DNA of 64,000 nt from JALUZX01 sp964561605 (GCA_964561605.1 CAZLQD010000051.1:79083-143082); one strand, 5' to 3'. Shown: positions 47,769 to 56,273, numbered from the stretch's first letter. The notes: a model not told the origin generated them from the letters alone. A program made the numbers and translations.

Positions 47769-48845
47769 TCACCGGATGAAGGCGGAGAAGACCAGCGTCT
47801 TGTAGGGACCCTTGGGATGGGAGAGGTGGAGGCGGATCTTCCCTCTCAGGTGTCCCTTCGGCGCTCCCGGGACGATCTTGACCCGGACCAGGATCTTCCT
47901 TCCGGGCTCTTCGTCCTCGATCCGGACCTTGACCCACTTGTGGGGGCGGTTCAGGTCCAGGAGCTTCACGTCCAGGAGGCGGAGTTCCCGGGAGGGATCC
48001 AGGTTCTCGATCTGGATGATCTTCTCCTTTCCCCTGGACCGCCAGACCCGGCCGAAGCCCAGGTAGCCCTCGGGATCCACCGTGTAGGGACGTTTCACCT
48101 CGGCCGCCACGGAGACCTCGACGACCTTGTTCTTGAAATCCGTCTTGAGCCGGATCGTCCCGCCGGCGGGGCCCGGCGGGAGGCCCGGGCCCAGGGTGCC
48201 GCGGAAGGTGTAGACGATCTTTCCTCCCTCTTCCTTGCGCTTGGGCTCTTCCAGCTTCATTCCGGGGGGAAGGGGATCCCAGCCCGTGATCTTCCACTTC
48301 TCGACCTTGGTGCTGGTTACGGTAAAAGAGAAACTCTTCTTCTCGTCCCAGCCCAGGCGGCCCAGGGAGATGGTGGATGGGACGGCCTCGAAGTAGACCA
48401 CCCCGACGGCCCGGATCTTCAGGGTGGGATTCTTGAACTTCTTGTTGTCGTCCAGGCCGACGGTGACCTCCGCTTCCTTCACGCCCCGCACGCCGGTCAT
48501 GTCCAGGAGGAGCTTCACTCCGCCCTTCCCGCCGGGCGGGATGGTCACGGGGTGGCGTACCACCTCGCTCCAGGGGATCTCCTTCTTCCCCACGACCAGC
48601 CAGGCCTGGGAGCAGGAGCAGGTCTTCTGGAGCCACTTGATGGCGTGGGCCTTGTCGTCGGGATTGGTGAAGGGGAAGAGGTGGACCACCTTGGCGCCTT
48701 CGAAGACCGTGCCCGCGTCGAAGGAGGTCTTGGGGAACCAGGTGAGGACTTTGGCCTGGGTCCGGGCGGGAGGGTGGCAGAGGAAGAGGAGGACCAGGGG
48801 AAGACAGGCGAAGGTCTGCGAAGAGAGAAGAGACCGGGAGCTCAT
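47769..48845 (-). CDS. Secreted DUF1573-type protein
   Basis: A 358-residue protein with a signal peptide (about 1-30). Residues about 38-140 form an immunoglobulin-like domain with the DUF1573 pattern: FDAGTVFEGAKVVHLFPFTNPDDKAHAIKWLQKTCSCSQA, with CSC in place of the usual SCGC, then VTIPPGGKGGVKL. Two more Ig-like segments follow (about 150-240 and 250-358). DUF1573 proteins are abundant secreted or periplasmic proteins in Bacteroidota and Planctomycetota, and their function is unknown. AAGGA lies 8 nt before the ATG. It converges on nadE with 15 nt between. Confidence 0.72.
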   Translation of the reverse strand: MSSRSLLSSQTFACLPLVLLFLCHPPARTQAKVLTWFPKTSFDAGTVFEGAKVVHLFPFTNPDDKAHAIKWLQKTCSCSQAWLVVGKKEIPWSEVVRHPVTIPPGGKGGVKLLLDMTGVRGVKEAEVTVGLDDNKKFKNPTLKIRAVGVVYFEAVPSTISLGRLGWDEKKSFSFTVTSTKVEKWKITGWDPLPPGMKLEEPKRKEEGGKIVYTFRGTLGPGLPPGPAGGTIRLKTDFKNKVVEVSVAAEVKRPYTVDPEGYLGFGRVWRSRGKEKIIQIENLDPSRELRLLDVKLLDLNRPHKWVKVRIEDEEPGRKILVRVKIVPGAPKGHLRGKIRLHLSHPKGPYKTLVFSAFIR

Positions 48846-49186
48846 GGCACCATCCTTCCTTGGGAACTAGAGATCTTCCTTTCCCCGGCCCCGGGGAGCC
48901 GCCGGGAAGAAGAACCTTGCTAGAATTCTACGTCCCTTCCTTTCCCAGGTTGGGGGATTCCCATTCTAGGAGCCTCCTGTGCCCGGGGAGAGGCCTTTTC
49001 CCGGGGGGCTCAGATCAAGACATGCGGGGCCGACCCCTTCCCGGGCCTCCCGGGGAGGAGGTTTTCCCCCGGCCCGGGGAGGGTAACCTAGAATCTCCTC
49101 CCGACCTTCCCCGGGGAATCCTCCCGGCGGAGGGGTTCCGTTCCTGGACCCAGCAGGACCTTCGGGGTCCTTTGGAGGTGGCCGCC
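48846..49186. other. Divergent intergenic region
   Basis: About 340 nt between the DUF1573 gene (leftward) and a secreted protein gene (rightward). TAGAAT occurs on the plus strand at 48921-48926 and 49089-49094, and on the minus strand at 48925-48930, so both genes could have -10 elements here. None has a good -35. No gene is supported. Confidence 0.4.
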
Positions 49187-50254
49187 ATGCGCGTTCTTTT
49201 CCTGGCCCTCGTCCTTTCCGGCGCCGGTCTTCTTCCGGCCCAGACTTCCTTGCCCAACGAGTTCCACGTCTTCGACGGGGCTTCCGAATACGCCTACAGG
49301 GCCCTGGCCCCCACACAGGAGGGGGAACTCCTCCAGGAGGTGAAGGGATCCTTCTTCGCCGGCCTGGGCCGGGCCCTGGGACTCAGGGTGGTCCTCCAGG
49401 ACCAGGAGGCCCTCACTTCGGAGAAGTTCTGGGTCGTGGTGAGAAGGGCCGGCGGGGCGGGAAAGCCCGACCTCTCCTCCCAGGGCCTTCTCCTGCAGGA
49501 GGGGCCTTTCACCTACTCGGGCAAGGGTTCGGGGGCCCGGGCCTGGAACGTGAAGGTCGGTTTCTCCAAGCCTCTCCTTCTTCCCGAGGGGACCTTCTTC
49601 TACGGGATCCGTCTCGCTCCAGGGAGGTCCTCCACGGATTACGGTTCATTGCACATGAGCGGGGACTATCCGAAGAACCCTTGCGGCGAGCATCCCCGCA
49701 AGGGGATCGTCCCCGCCCTCGCCTGGAAGGTGACCTATTCCGGCGGGCGGCCCCAATCGACGGCCGCCCTTCCCTACGACCTGGCCTTCGACATGGGGCT
49801 CCTCCTGTCCCCGCCGGTGATCCAGCCTTTCGCCGTGGACCCCAAGGCGCCCTGCCTGGCCAAGAGGGGGGTCCCGGATTTCGGTTACGCCGGGCTCTGG
49901 CCCGACCTGGCGGACCTGGAGAGCTACGGCTACAAGGCCCGTTTCGGGTGGAGGATCCGGGCCCTCGACCTTCCCGGGGCATTGGGATTCGTCTTTCTCT
50001 CGGGAAGACTTCTGTCCCCACCCTACCTCCTCCCCTCTCTGGGAAAGTGGTTCCTCGATCCCTCGGACCCCTGGTTCGTCCTGGTCCTTCCGGTGACCTT
50101 GGACTTCCACGGCGACGGTCTCACGACCCTTCTCGATCCTCCGGCATCCCTGCGCCCCTACTTGCTCCGAACCCACCTCTACGCCCAGGGGGTGGTCCAG
50201 GACAAGAAAGCCCTTGCCTTCCGCCTGACCGGCCGGTGCCGGACGAGCTTCTGA
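49187..50254 (+). CDS. Secreted protein of unknown function
   Basis: A 355-residue protein with a clear signal peptide (MRVLFLALVLSGAGLLPAQ). The mature protein is beta-rich: FFYGIRLAPGRSSTDYGSLHMSGDYP, PYDLAFDMGLLLSPPVIQPF, and an ending TGRCRTSF. No catalytic motif is recognised. GGAGG is 9 nt before the ATG; the long frame upstream to 48860 is not supported. Type and size resemble the protein encoded at 43872-44966. Confidence 0.65.
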   Translation: MRVLFLALVLSGAGLLPAQTSLPNEFHVFDGASEYAYRALAPTQEGELLQEVKGSFFAGLGRALGLRVVLQDQEALTSEKFWVVVRRAGGAGKPDLSSQGLLLQEGPFTYSGKGSGARAWNVKVGFSKPLLLPEGTFFYGIRLAPGRSSTDYGSLHMSGDYPKNPCGEHPRKGIVPALAWKVTYSGGRPQSTAALPYDLAFDMGLLLSPPVIQPFAVDPKAPCLAKRGVPDFGYAGLWPDLADLESYGYKARFGWRIRALDLPGALGFVFLSGRLLSPPYLLPSLGKWFLDPSDPWFVLVLPVTLDFHGDGLTTLLDPPASLRPYLLRTHLYAQGVVQDKKALAFRLTGRCRTSF

Positions 50255-50343
50255 GGAAGGAAGGGAGGGCGGAGGGGCTCGCCTTCCTCTGGATGGGACC
50301 TGAGGCGGGGGCTATCCTTTTTTCTTCCTGGTCCTTCTTTCCA

Positions 50344-50420
50344 GGGCCCATAGCTCAATCGGTTAGAGCTGCGGACTCATAATCCGTAGGTTGCAGGTTC
50401 GAGTCCTGCTGGGCCCACCA
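50344..50420 (+). tRNA. tRNA with CAU anticodon (tRNA-Ile2 or elongator tRNA-Met)
   Basis: A complete 77-nt cloverleaf: acceptor GGGCCCA/UGGGCCC, D arm AGCTCAATCGGTTAGAGC, anticodon stem GCGGA/TCCGT around CTCATAA (anticodon CAT), T arm GCAGG TTCGAGT CCTGC, discriminator A and encoded CCA. The first acceptor pair is a normal G-C, so it is not the initiator. The overall look recalls AUA-reading tRNA-Ile2, whose C34 is modified to lysidine, but elongator Met cannot be excluded by eye. TATCCT at 50313-50318 may be its -10. Confidence 0.92.
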
Positions 50421-50592
50421 GGCGCCATCGATGCCCGGCGGAGAGGCGCACAAAGCCGCCGGATCCTCCCCTTCCCCTTCCGCCGGGGAATCCCCCTCTC
50501 CGAAGGGCCTTCCCCAAAGCGGGGGCTGAGGGGAGAAAAAGCCGGGCCCTGCCGCCCGGGAAAAGGGGGAGGAGAATCTCTTCCTTTTCGCC

Positions 50593-50633
50593 AGCCCGGC
50601 CGGTCCCGTCACGGCCTGGGAGGCTTTTTTCTT
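50593..50633 (+). terminator. Probable terminator after the CAU tRNA
   Basis: CCCGGCCG and CGGCCTGGG pair with one bulge, followed by AGGC and six T then CTTCT. It lies 170 nt after the tRNA and before the promoter of the riboswitch unit, separating the two. Confidence 0.45.
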
Positions 50634-50655
50634 CTCGTCAGCCCCGGCCGGCCGA

Positions 50656-50678
50656 GTCACGGACCGAAGGTCCGTGAC
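50656..50678. repeat. Perfect inverted repeat (10-bp arms, GAA loop)
   Basis: GTCACGGACC (50656-50665) and GGTCCGTGAC (50669-50678) are perfectly complementary around GAA. It lies 53 nt upstream of the -35 element of the nrdDG promoter, so it could be an operator, or simply a hairpin of the upstream transcript. Confidence 0.6.
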
Positions 50679-50730
50679 GAGGACGTCCGGGGAACCAACC
50701 CCACCAGCGGAAAAAACCCCAACATCTTGT

Positions 50731-50759
50731 TTGACCGTCAGGGCCGGCCACGATATGTT
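50731..50759 (+). promoter_or_regulatory. Sigma70-like promoter of the cobalamin riboswitch-nrdDG unit
   Basis: TTGACC (50731-50736) and TATGTT (50754-50759) are separated by exactly 17 nt. Transcription would start near 50766, at the 5' edge of the riboswitch aptamer, which strongly supports the call. Confidence 0.75.
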
Positions 50760-50764
50760 GCGCC

Positions 50765-50960
50765 CGCTGCTGGTGACGCCGGACCGGGTGGTCCGGCGTT
50801 GAAAAGGGAACCCGGTGGGAATCCGGGGCTGCCCCGCAGCGGTGTGCGAGAACGACCCCCGCCAAGAGCACTGGTCCTCCGGGGCCGGGAAGCGGCGGCC
50901 AGTAGGTAGCCGGCCTTGCCGGCGTGCTCGCGAGCCCGAAGACCTGCCAGCGGCCGGGGC
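50765..50960 (+). promoter_or_regulatory. Cobalamin (B12) riboswitch
   Basis: The conserved order of a cobalamin aptamer is present: a paired GACGCCGGACC/GGTCCGGCGTT outer stem (about 50775-50800), then GAAAAGGGAACCCGGTG and AATCCGGGGCTGCCCCGC (about 50801-50838), AGCACTGG (about 50867), GGGAAGCGGCGGCCAGTAGG (about 50887-50907), and the closing GCGAGCCCGAAGACCTGCC (about 50931-50948) that contains the B12 box partner. About 145 nt of expression platform follow before the nrdD ATG, with a GACCTC/GAGGTC hairpin (50993-51008) and a pyrimidine stretch (51052-51065) that could pair with the AAAGGAG ribosome site. Binding of adenosylcobalamin should lower nrdDG expression. Confidence 0.92.
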
Positions 50961-51105
50961 CGGAGAGAAAACCGGCTCCCGTCGGAACCGGTGACCTCGC
51001 GGGAGGTCGCGGCGGGCGAGGGCGGGTTGTGTACCCAGAATACCGCAATCGCTTTCCTTCCTCCCGCGGGTGGGCGATCCCCCCGGGGGACGAAAGGAGA
51101 GCGAG

Positions 51106-53271
51106 ATGAGTTTCGAAGCAGTTCGGCCGGCCCGGGACCCCGGGAAGAGGGAGAGAGGAAAGGGCGGTTTCACCGGGGGATTCCCTCTCTTCCCCTCCGT
51201 CGTCAAGCGGGACGGTAGGCGGGCCCCCTTCGATCCCGAGAGGATCGCCCGGGCCATCGAGAAGGCCGGGACGGCGGCCGGCGAATTCGGCCGGAAGGAG
51301 GCGGAACGCCTGGCCAGGCGGGTGCTGGTCGTCGCCGCATCGGCCGGGTGGACCGAACCCAGGGTGGAGGACATCCAGGACCTGGTGGAGGAGGTCCTCG
51401 TTTCCTCGCCCTTCCGGAAGTCCGCCAGGGCCTACATCCTCTACAGGGAGCAGCACCGGATCCTCAGGGAGATGGGCCGGGCCGGGCGGTTCGATCTGGT
51501 GGACTCCTACCTTGGCCGGACGGACTGGCAGGTGGCGGAGAACGCCAACATGGCATTCAGCCTCCAGGGGCTGAACAACCACATCTCCAGCAAGGTCACC
51601 AGGCGCTACTGGCTGGAGAGGCTCTATCCTCCCCACGTTCGCCGGGCCCACGAGTCGGGGGACCTCCATATCCACGACCTGAACCTGCTCGCCGTCTACT
51701 GCGTGGGGTGGGACCTGGCCGACCTGCTCCGCCAGGGCTTCCGGGGGGTGCCGGGCAAGGCGGAGAGCGCCCCCGCAAGGCATTTCCGGACGGCCCTCGG
51801 CCAGATGGCGAACTTCTTCTACACCCTCCAGGGGGAGGCCTCGGGGGCCCAGGCCTTCTCCAGCGTGGACACGCTCCTGGCCCCCTTCATCGCCGCCGAC
51901 GGCCTTTCCTACGGGGAGGTCAGGCAGGCCCTCCAGGAGTGGGTCTTCAACCTCAACGTCGCCACCCGGGTGGGCTTCCAGACCCCATTCACCAACATCA
52001 CCCTGGACCTGGACGTCCCCAGGCGGCTCCGTGACGAGCACGTGATCGTCGGGGGGGAGATCCGGAAGGAGAAATACGGGGACTTCCAGGAAGAGATGGA
52101 CATGTTCAACCGTGCTTTCCTGGAGGTCATGATCGGGGGCGATGCGAAGGGGCGGGTCTTCACCTTTCCGATCCCCACCTACAACGTCACGAAAGGGTTC
52201 GACTACGAGGACCCCAGGCTGGACCTTCTCTGGGAGGTGACGGCCAAGTACGGAATTCCGTACTTCGCCAACTACGTCAACTCCGACATGTCCCCTTCCG
52301 ACGCGAGGAGCATGTGTTGCCGTCTCAGGTTGGATACGAGGGAATTGAAACGCAGGGGAGGAGGGCTCTTCGGAGCGGATCCCCTGACCGGGTCCATCGG
52401 GGTGGTCACCTTGAACCTGCCCCGCCTGGGGTTCCTCTCCTCGGACGAGGAGGACTTCATGGAGAGACTGGAGGGTCTCATGGGTACGGCAAGGGACAGC
52501 CTGGTCGCCAAGCGGAAGATCCTGGAGCGGTACACCAAGGAGGGACTCTATCCCTACGCGAGGCACTACCTGGGGGGGATCGTGGAACGGTTCGGGGAAT
52601 ACTGGCACAACCATTTCTCCACCATCGGCCTGGTGGGCCTGGAGGAGGCGGCGGAAAACCTCCTGGGAAAGGGCCTTCTCGATCCCGAGGGGAGGGAGTT
52701 CGGCCTACGGGTCTTGGACCGCATGAGAGAGGTCCTGGGCCGTTTCCAGGAGGAGACGGGGACCCCCTTCAACCTGGAGGCGACTCCCGCCGAAGGGGCG
52801 GGTTACAGGCTGGCCCTCCTGGATGCGGAGCGCTTCGGGCGGAGGGAGGGAGGAAAGGGCCTCCTTCCCTACACCAATTCCTCCCAGCCGCCCGTGGAGG
52901 CCCTGGAGGATCCATTCGAACTCCTGGACCACCAGGACGATTTCCAGGCCAGGTATACGGGAGGAACGGTCCTCCACTTCTGGCTCGGGGAGAGGATCGA
53001 CGACTTCCGGGCTGTCAGGGATTTCGTGCGTTCGGTGTGCCGGAACTACAGGCTCCCTTACTTCACCTTGACGCCGACTTTCTCGATCTGCCCGGACCAC
53101 GGCTACCTGGCGGGAGAGCGGAGGCGCTGCCCCCTTTGCGGCGCGGAGGCGGAGGTCTATTCAAGGATCGTGGGTTACTTGCGGCCCCTCTCCCAGTGGA
53201 ACGAGGGCAAGATGAGGGAGTTCGAGAAGCGTGCCGGCTTCGAGGGCGCCCTGGGAGGGGGGCGGGGATGA
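51106..53271 (+). CDS. nrdD: Anaerobic (class III) ribonucleoside-triphosphate reductase
   Basis: A 721-residue glycyl-radical enzyme. The N-terminal ATP-cone (about 28-115, VVKRDGRRAPFDPERIARAI) is the allosteric site. The catalytic barrel includes GLNNHISSKV, HIHDLNLLAVYCVGWDL, SMCCRLRLD and LLPYTNSSQPP. The C-terminal zinc site is Cys662, Cys675 and Cys678 with a possible His665, and the radical is Gly690 in RIVGYLRP. It reduces ribonucleoside triphosphates without oxygen, so the organism can grow anaerobically or microaerobically. AAGGAGA lies 8 nt upstream. A cobalamin riboswitch precedes it, although the enzyme itself does not use B12, and nrdG overlaps its stop. Confidence 0.95.
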   Translation: MSFEAVRPARDPGKRERGKGGFTGGFPLFPSVVKRDGRRAPFDPERIARAIEKAGTAAGEFGRKEAERLARRVLVVAASAGWTEPRVEDIQDLVEEVLVSSPFRKSARAYILYREQHRILREMGRAGRFDLVDSYLGRTDWQVAENANMAFSLQGLNNHISSKVTRRYWLERLYPPHVRRAHESGDLHIHDLNLLAVYCVGWDLADLLRQGFRGVPGKAESAPARHFRTALGQMANFFYTLQGEASGAQAFSSVDTLLAPFIAADGLSYGEVRQALQEWVFNLNVATRVGFQTPFTNITLDLDVPRRLRDEHVIVGGEIRKEKYGDFQEEMDMFNRAFLEVMIGGDAKGRVFTFPIPTYNVTKGFDYEDPRLDLLWEVTAKYGIPYFANYVNSDMSPSDARSMCCRLRLDTRELKRRGGGLFGADPLTGSIGVVTLNLPRLGFLSSDEEDFMERLEGLMGTARDSLVAKRKILERYTKEGLYPYARHYLGGIVERFGEYWHNHFSTIGLVGLEEAAENLLGKGLLDPEGREFGLRVLDRMREVLGRFQEETGTPFNLEATPAEGAGYRLALLDAERFGRREGGKGLLPYTNSSQPPVEALEDPFELLDHQDDFQARYTGGTVLHFWLGERIDDFRAVRDFVRSVCRNYRLPYFTLTPTFSICPDHGYLAGERRRCPLCGAEAEVYSRIVGYLRPLSQWNEGKMREFEKRAGFEGALGGGRG

Positions 53272-53990
53272 TCGGCGGGTTCATTCCCTGCTCCCTCCTG
53301 GACTACCCGGGCCGCACGGCGGCGGTGATCTTTCTCAGGGGATGCAATCTCAGGTGCCGTTACTGCCACAACCCGGAACTCTGCACACCGGAAGGGGAGG
53401 CTGTCACGGACAGGGCCGCGCTGGGGGAATTCCTGGAGCGGCGGAGAGGCCGGCTCGGTGGAGTGGTCGTTACGGGGGGCGAGCCCACCTCGAGGCCCGA
53501 CCTGGCGGACCTGTTGGAGTGGATCCGCTCCTTCGGATACCCGGTGAAGCTGGACACCAACGGAACCCGGCCGGAGCGGGTGAGGAGCCTGGCCGGGGCG
53601 GGCTTGTTGGACTACGCGGCGGTGGACGTCAAGACCGGGCCGGAATCCCCTTGGGCCCAGGACCTCCTGGGCAGGGGGGGGCAGGCCGAGAAGGCCCTGG
53701 AGACCTTGGGGATCCTCCTCAGAGAGGGGGTCCCATGCGAAGCACGGACCACCGTGGTGGAGGGATACCACGGCGAGGATGAGCTGGAGAGCCTGGCGGC
53801 GGCCCTGGCGGCAGCAGGAGTGGGAACCTGGTGGATCCAGCCCGTGCGGGGGGGAAAGGTCCTGGACCCGGACCGGACCTTTCGTCCACCCCCGGCCGAT
53901 CTCCTCGCCCGGGTCAGGGAATTCGCAGCCTACCTGGGATTGGAGGCCCGGATCAGGGGGAACCTGGAGACCACCCGTTCCGGCCGGTAG
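53268..53990 (+). CDS. nrdG: Anaerobic ribonucleotide reductase activating protein (radical SAM)
   Basis: A 240-residue radical SAM enzyme. Cys26, Cys30 and Cys33 (CNLRCRYC) hold the 4Fe-4S cluster, and TGGEPT is the SAM-binding GGE motif. The start GGFIPCSLLDYPGRTAAVIFLRGC is typical of the NrdG2 type that is longer than E. coli NrdG. It makes the glycyl radical on NrdD. The ATG overlaps the nrdD TGA (ATGA), so both are translated together under the same riboswitch. A bidirectional terminator follows at 54037. Confidence 0.93.
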   Translation: MIGGFIPCSLLDYPGRTAAVIFLRGCNLRCRYCHNPELCTPEGEAVTDRAALGEFLERRRGRLGGVVVTGGEPTSRPDLADLLEWIRSFGYPVKLDTNGTRPERVRSLAGAGLLDYAAVDVKTGPESPWAQDLLGRGGQAEKALETLGILLREGVPCEARTTVVEGYHGEDELESLAAALAAAGVGTWWIQPVRGGKVLDPDRTFRPPPADLLARVREFAAYLGLEARIRGNLETTRSGR

Positions 53991-54036
53991 GCCCTTTTCC
54001 CCCCCTTCCTTCACGGGAAAGAAGGAGGGTGGGTGC

Positions 54037-54074
54037 GAAAAGAGACCCCGGCGCCGGGCGGCGGGGTCTCTTTC
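54037..54074. terminator. Bidirectional terminator between nrdG and trxA
   Basis: AAAGAGACCCC (54039-54049) pairs perfectly with GGGGTCTCTTT (54063-54073), giving A-rich and T-rich sides on both strands. It can stop nrdDG from the left and trxA from the right. Confidence 0.85.
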
Positions 54075-54102
54075 GAAGGGAGGGCTCTTTGTTCCGGGGA
54101 GC

Positions 54103-54429
54103 CTAGAGGCCCAGGGCCCTTTCCAGGTCCTCGAGGGACATGAGGCCGATGTGGGAGTTCTCCAGGTTTCCGTTCTTGAAGAAGAGCAGGGTGGGGATGG
54201 CCTGGACCCGGTACTTCATGGCCACGCCTGGGACCTCGTCCACGTTGACCTTGAGGATCTTCACCTTCTCCCCGTGCTTCTGGGCCAGTTCCTCCAGGAT
54301 CTTGCCCTGCATGATGCAAGGGGCGCACCAGGGGGCCCAGAGGTCCACCACGGTGGGGACCTGGGAGTTGGAGACTTCCTGCTGGAAGTCGTTTTCCGAG
54401 GCGATGCTGGTGATTCCTTCGTGCTCCAT
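54103..54429 (-). CDS. trxA: Thioredoxin
   Basis: A 108-residue thioredoxin fold: VVDLWAPWCAPC with redox Cys35 and Cys38, VDEVPGVAMKYRVQAIPTLLFFKNG with the cis-Pro, and a C-terminal helix. The active site is WCAPC instead of the usual WCGPC, which may shift its redox potential. It reduces cytoplasmic disulfides. It is convergent with nrdG, though class III reductases normally use formate rather than thioredoxin. The ATG at 54429 is preferred over TTG 54438 because GAGGAG is then about 10 nt away. Confidence 0.93.
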   Translation of the reverse strand: MEHEGITSIASENDFQQEVSNSQVPTVVDLWAPWCAPCIMQGKILEELAQKHGEKVKILKVNVDEVPGVAMKYRVQAIPTLLFFKNGNLENSHIGLMSLEDLERALGL

Positions 54430-54722
54430 GGAAGCCAAACTCCTCTGTGTTCTTCGTCCCGTCTGGGAGTTCTCCCCTTTCCCTCACCCCGTCCAGAGGA
54501 GGGGCTGGGCCAGGAGGAGAAAGACCAGGAATCCCGCCAGGGCTGCTGGAGGCCCGAAGGGCCCCTGGAGAGGAAGTCCTCTTCTGCCACCGTGGCTCAT
54601 GGGAAAAGCCCCTTTTTAGCGTCTTGGGCTTTCTTTTCAAGGACCTGGAAATCATGGGAGAAATGATCCACCTTTCCCAGTGCGTTCTTCGGGGGGGAGG
54701 AAGGAGGGAGCGAGGAAGCGTC

Positions 54723-56180
54723 ATGGCGGAGCAAGTGACCAGGGACCAGGTCCTGGCGGCCCTGGAACAGTTGATCGACCCGGACCTGGGAAAGAGCGTG
54801 GTCCAGGCGGGGTTCGTGAAGAACCTGGAGATCCGGGGAGGGCAGGTCTCCTTCGACCTGGAGCTGACCACCCCGGCCTGTCCATTGAAGGGGACCTTCC
54901 AGAAGAAGGCCCGGGAGCTCGTCGGGGCCCTTCCCGGGGTGGATTCGGTGGAGGTCCGGCTGACTTCCCGGGTGCGGCAGGCCCGGCCCAAGGCGGAGAA
55001 GCCCCTCCTGCCGGGGGTGAAGCTCATGGTGGCCGTGGCTTCGGGCAAGGGCGGCGTGGGAAAGTCCACCGTGGCGGCCAACCTGGCCGTGGCCCTGGCC
55101 CGCACCGGGGCGGCCACGGGGCTCGTGGACGTGGACGTCTACGGCCCGAGCGCCCAGATCATGTTCGGGATTCCCAAGGGGGCGAAGCCCCAGGTGGACG
55201 CGGACCAGAAGCTGGTTCCCCTGGAGGCCCATGGTGTGAAGATCATGTCCATGGCCTTCCTGGCCAGGGACGACACGCCCATCCTCTGGAGGGGCCCCCT
55301 GGTGGCCAAGCTGGTCCAGGACTTCCTGGCCCATGTGGAGTGGGGGGAGCTGGACTACCTCGTCGTGGACCTTCCTCCCGGCACGGGGGACGCCCAGCTC
55401 ACCCTTTGCCAGTCCGCCCCGCTCACGGGGGCGGTGATCGTCACCACTCCCCAGGACGTGAGTCTCGTCGACGCCCGCAAGGGCCTGGAGCTCTTCCGGA
55501 AGGTGAACGTCCCGGTCCTCGGGATCGTGGAGAACATGAGCTACTTCGTCTGTCCCAAGTGCGGCGAGAGGACGGAGATCTTCCGCCACGGCGGAGGGGA
55601 GAGGGTGGCCCGCCAGTTGGGGGTGGCCTTCCTGGGGGAGATTCCCCTGGATGCGGAGGTGGCTGTCTCCGGCGACGAGGGTGTTCCCATCGTGGCCAGG
55701 AACCCCGACTCTCCCGTGGGCCAGGCATACCGGGAACTGGCCGGCGAGGTGGCCCGGCAACTGGCCATCCTCTCCCAGGGGAAGGAAGGGGAGCACACCT
55801 TGGAGTTGGATTGGAACAGGGCCCCTGCCGTGGGAGAGAAGAAGCCCAGGGAGGGGGCCCGCCCGAGAGAAGGGGAGAAACCCCGGGTCCTGGAAATCTA
55901 CAAGGTGGACGAGAAGACCCTGGGAATCTCCTGGTCCGACGGCTGGGAGTCCTCCATCCCGGTTCGATTGCTCCGGCTGGGCTGCCCTTGCGCGGAGTGC
56001 GTGGACGAGATCTCGGGAAAGCGGACCCTCGACCCGGCCAGGGTCCCCGAGGACGTGAAGCCCGTGGTGATCCAGCCCGTTGGGGCCTACGCCGTGAAGA
56101 TCGTCTGGTCCGACGGCCACGACTCGGGGATCTACTCCTTCGATACCTTGAGGGAGCTGGATCCCATGCTCAGGGATTGA
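54723..56180 (+). CDS. Mrp/ApbC-type Fe-S cluster carrier ATPase fused to a DUF971 domain
   Basis: A 485-residue protein of three parts. Residues 1-85 are a MIP18/DUF59 domain (LEQLIDPDLGKSVVQAGFVKNLEI). Residues about 98-355 are the Mrp/NBP35 ATPase, with SGKGGVGKST at 107-116, DVDVYGPS, DLPPGTGDAQLTL and the cluster-binding Cys277/Cys280 in CPKC. Residues about 385-485 are a DUF971 domain (LGISWSDGWESSIPVRLLRLGCPCAECVDE, then IVWSDGHDSGIYSFDTLREL). Mrp delivers Fe-S clusters to apoproteins. DUF971 is often a separate gene near Mrp, and the fusion suggests a direct role in cluster delivery. AGGAAG precedes the ATG. Confidence 0.92.
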   Translation: MAEQVTRDQVLAALEQLIDPDLGKSVVQAGFVKNLEIRGGQVSFDLELTTPACPLKGTFQKKARELVGALPGVDSVEVRLTSRVRQARPKAEKPLLPGVKLMVAVASGKGGVGKSTVAANLAVALARTGAATGLVDVDVYGPSAQIMFGIPKGAKPQVDADQKLVPLEAHGVKIMSMAFLARDDTPILWRGPLVAKLVQDFLAHVEWGELDYLVVDLPPGTGDAQLTLCQSAPLTGAVIVTTPQDVSLVDARKGLELFRKVNVPVLGIVENMSYFVCPKCGERTEIFRHGGGERVARQLGVAFLGEIPLDAEVAVSGDEGVPIVARNPDSPVGQAYRELAGEVARQLAILSQGKEGEHTLELDWNRAPAVGEKKPREGARPREGEKPRVLEIYKVDEKTLGISWSDGWESSIPVRLLRLGCPCAECVDEISGKRTLDPARVPEDVKPVVIQPVGAYAVKIVWSDGHDSGIYSFDTLRELDPMLRD

Positions 56181-56235
56181 GAAGGGTTTCGGCTTTCCCC
56201 GGCCAGGGGAAGAGAGCCCCCGGCCGGGCCTGTGA

Positions 56236-56273
56236 AAAAAGGACCCCGCCCCCAAAGGGGCGGGGTCCTTTTT
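56236..56273. terminator. Bidirectional terminator between mrp and groEL
   Basis: AAAAAGGACCCCGCCCC (56236-56252) pairs perfectly with the complementary arm 56257-56273 around CAAA, ending in T-runs on both strands. Confidence 0.92.
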
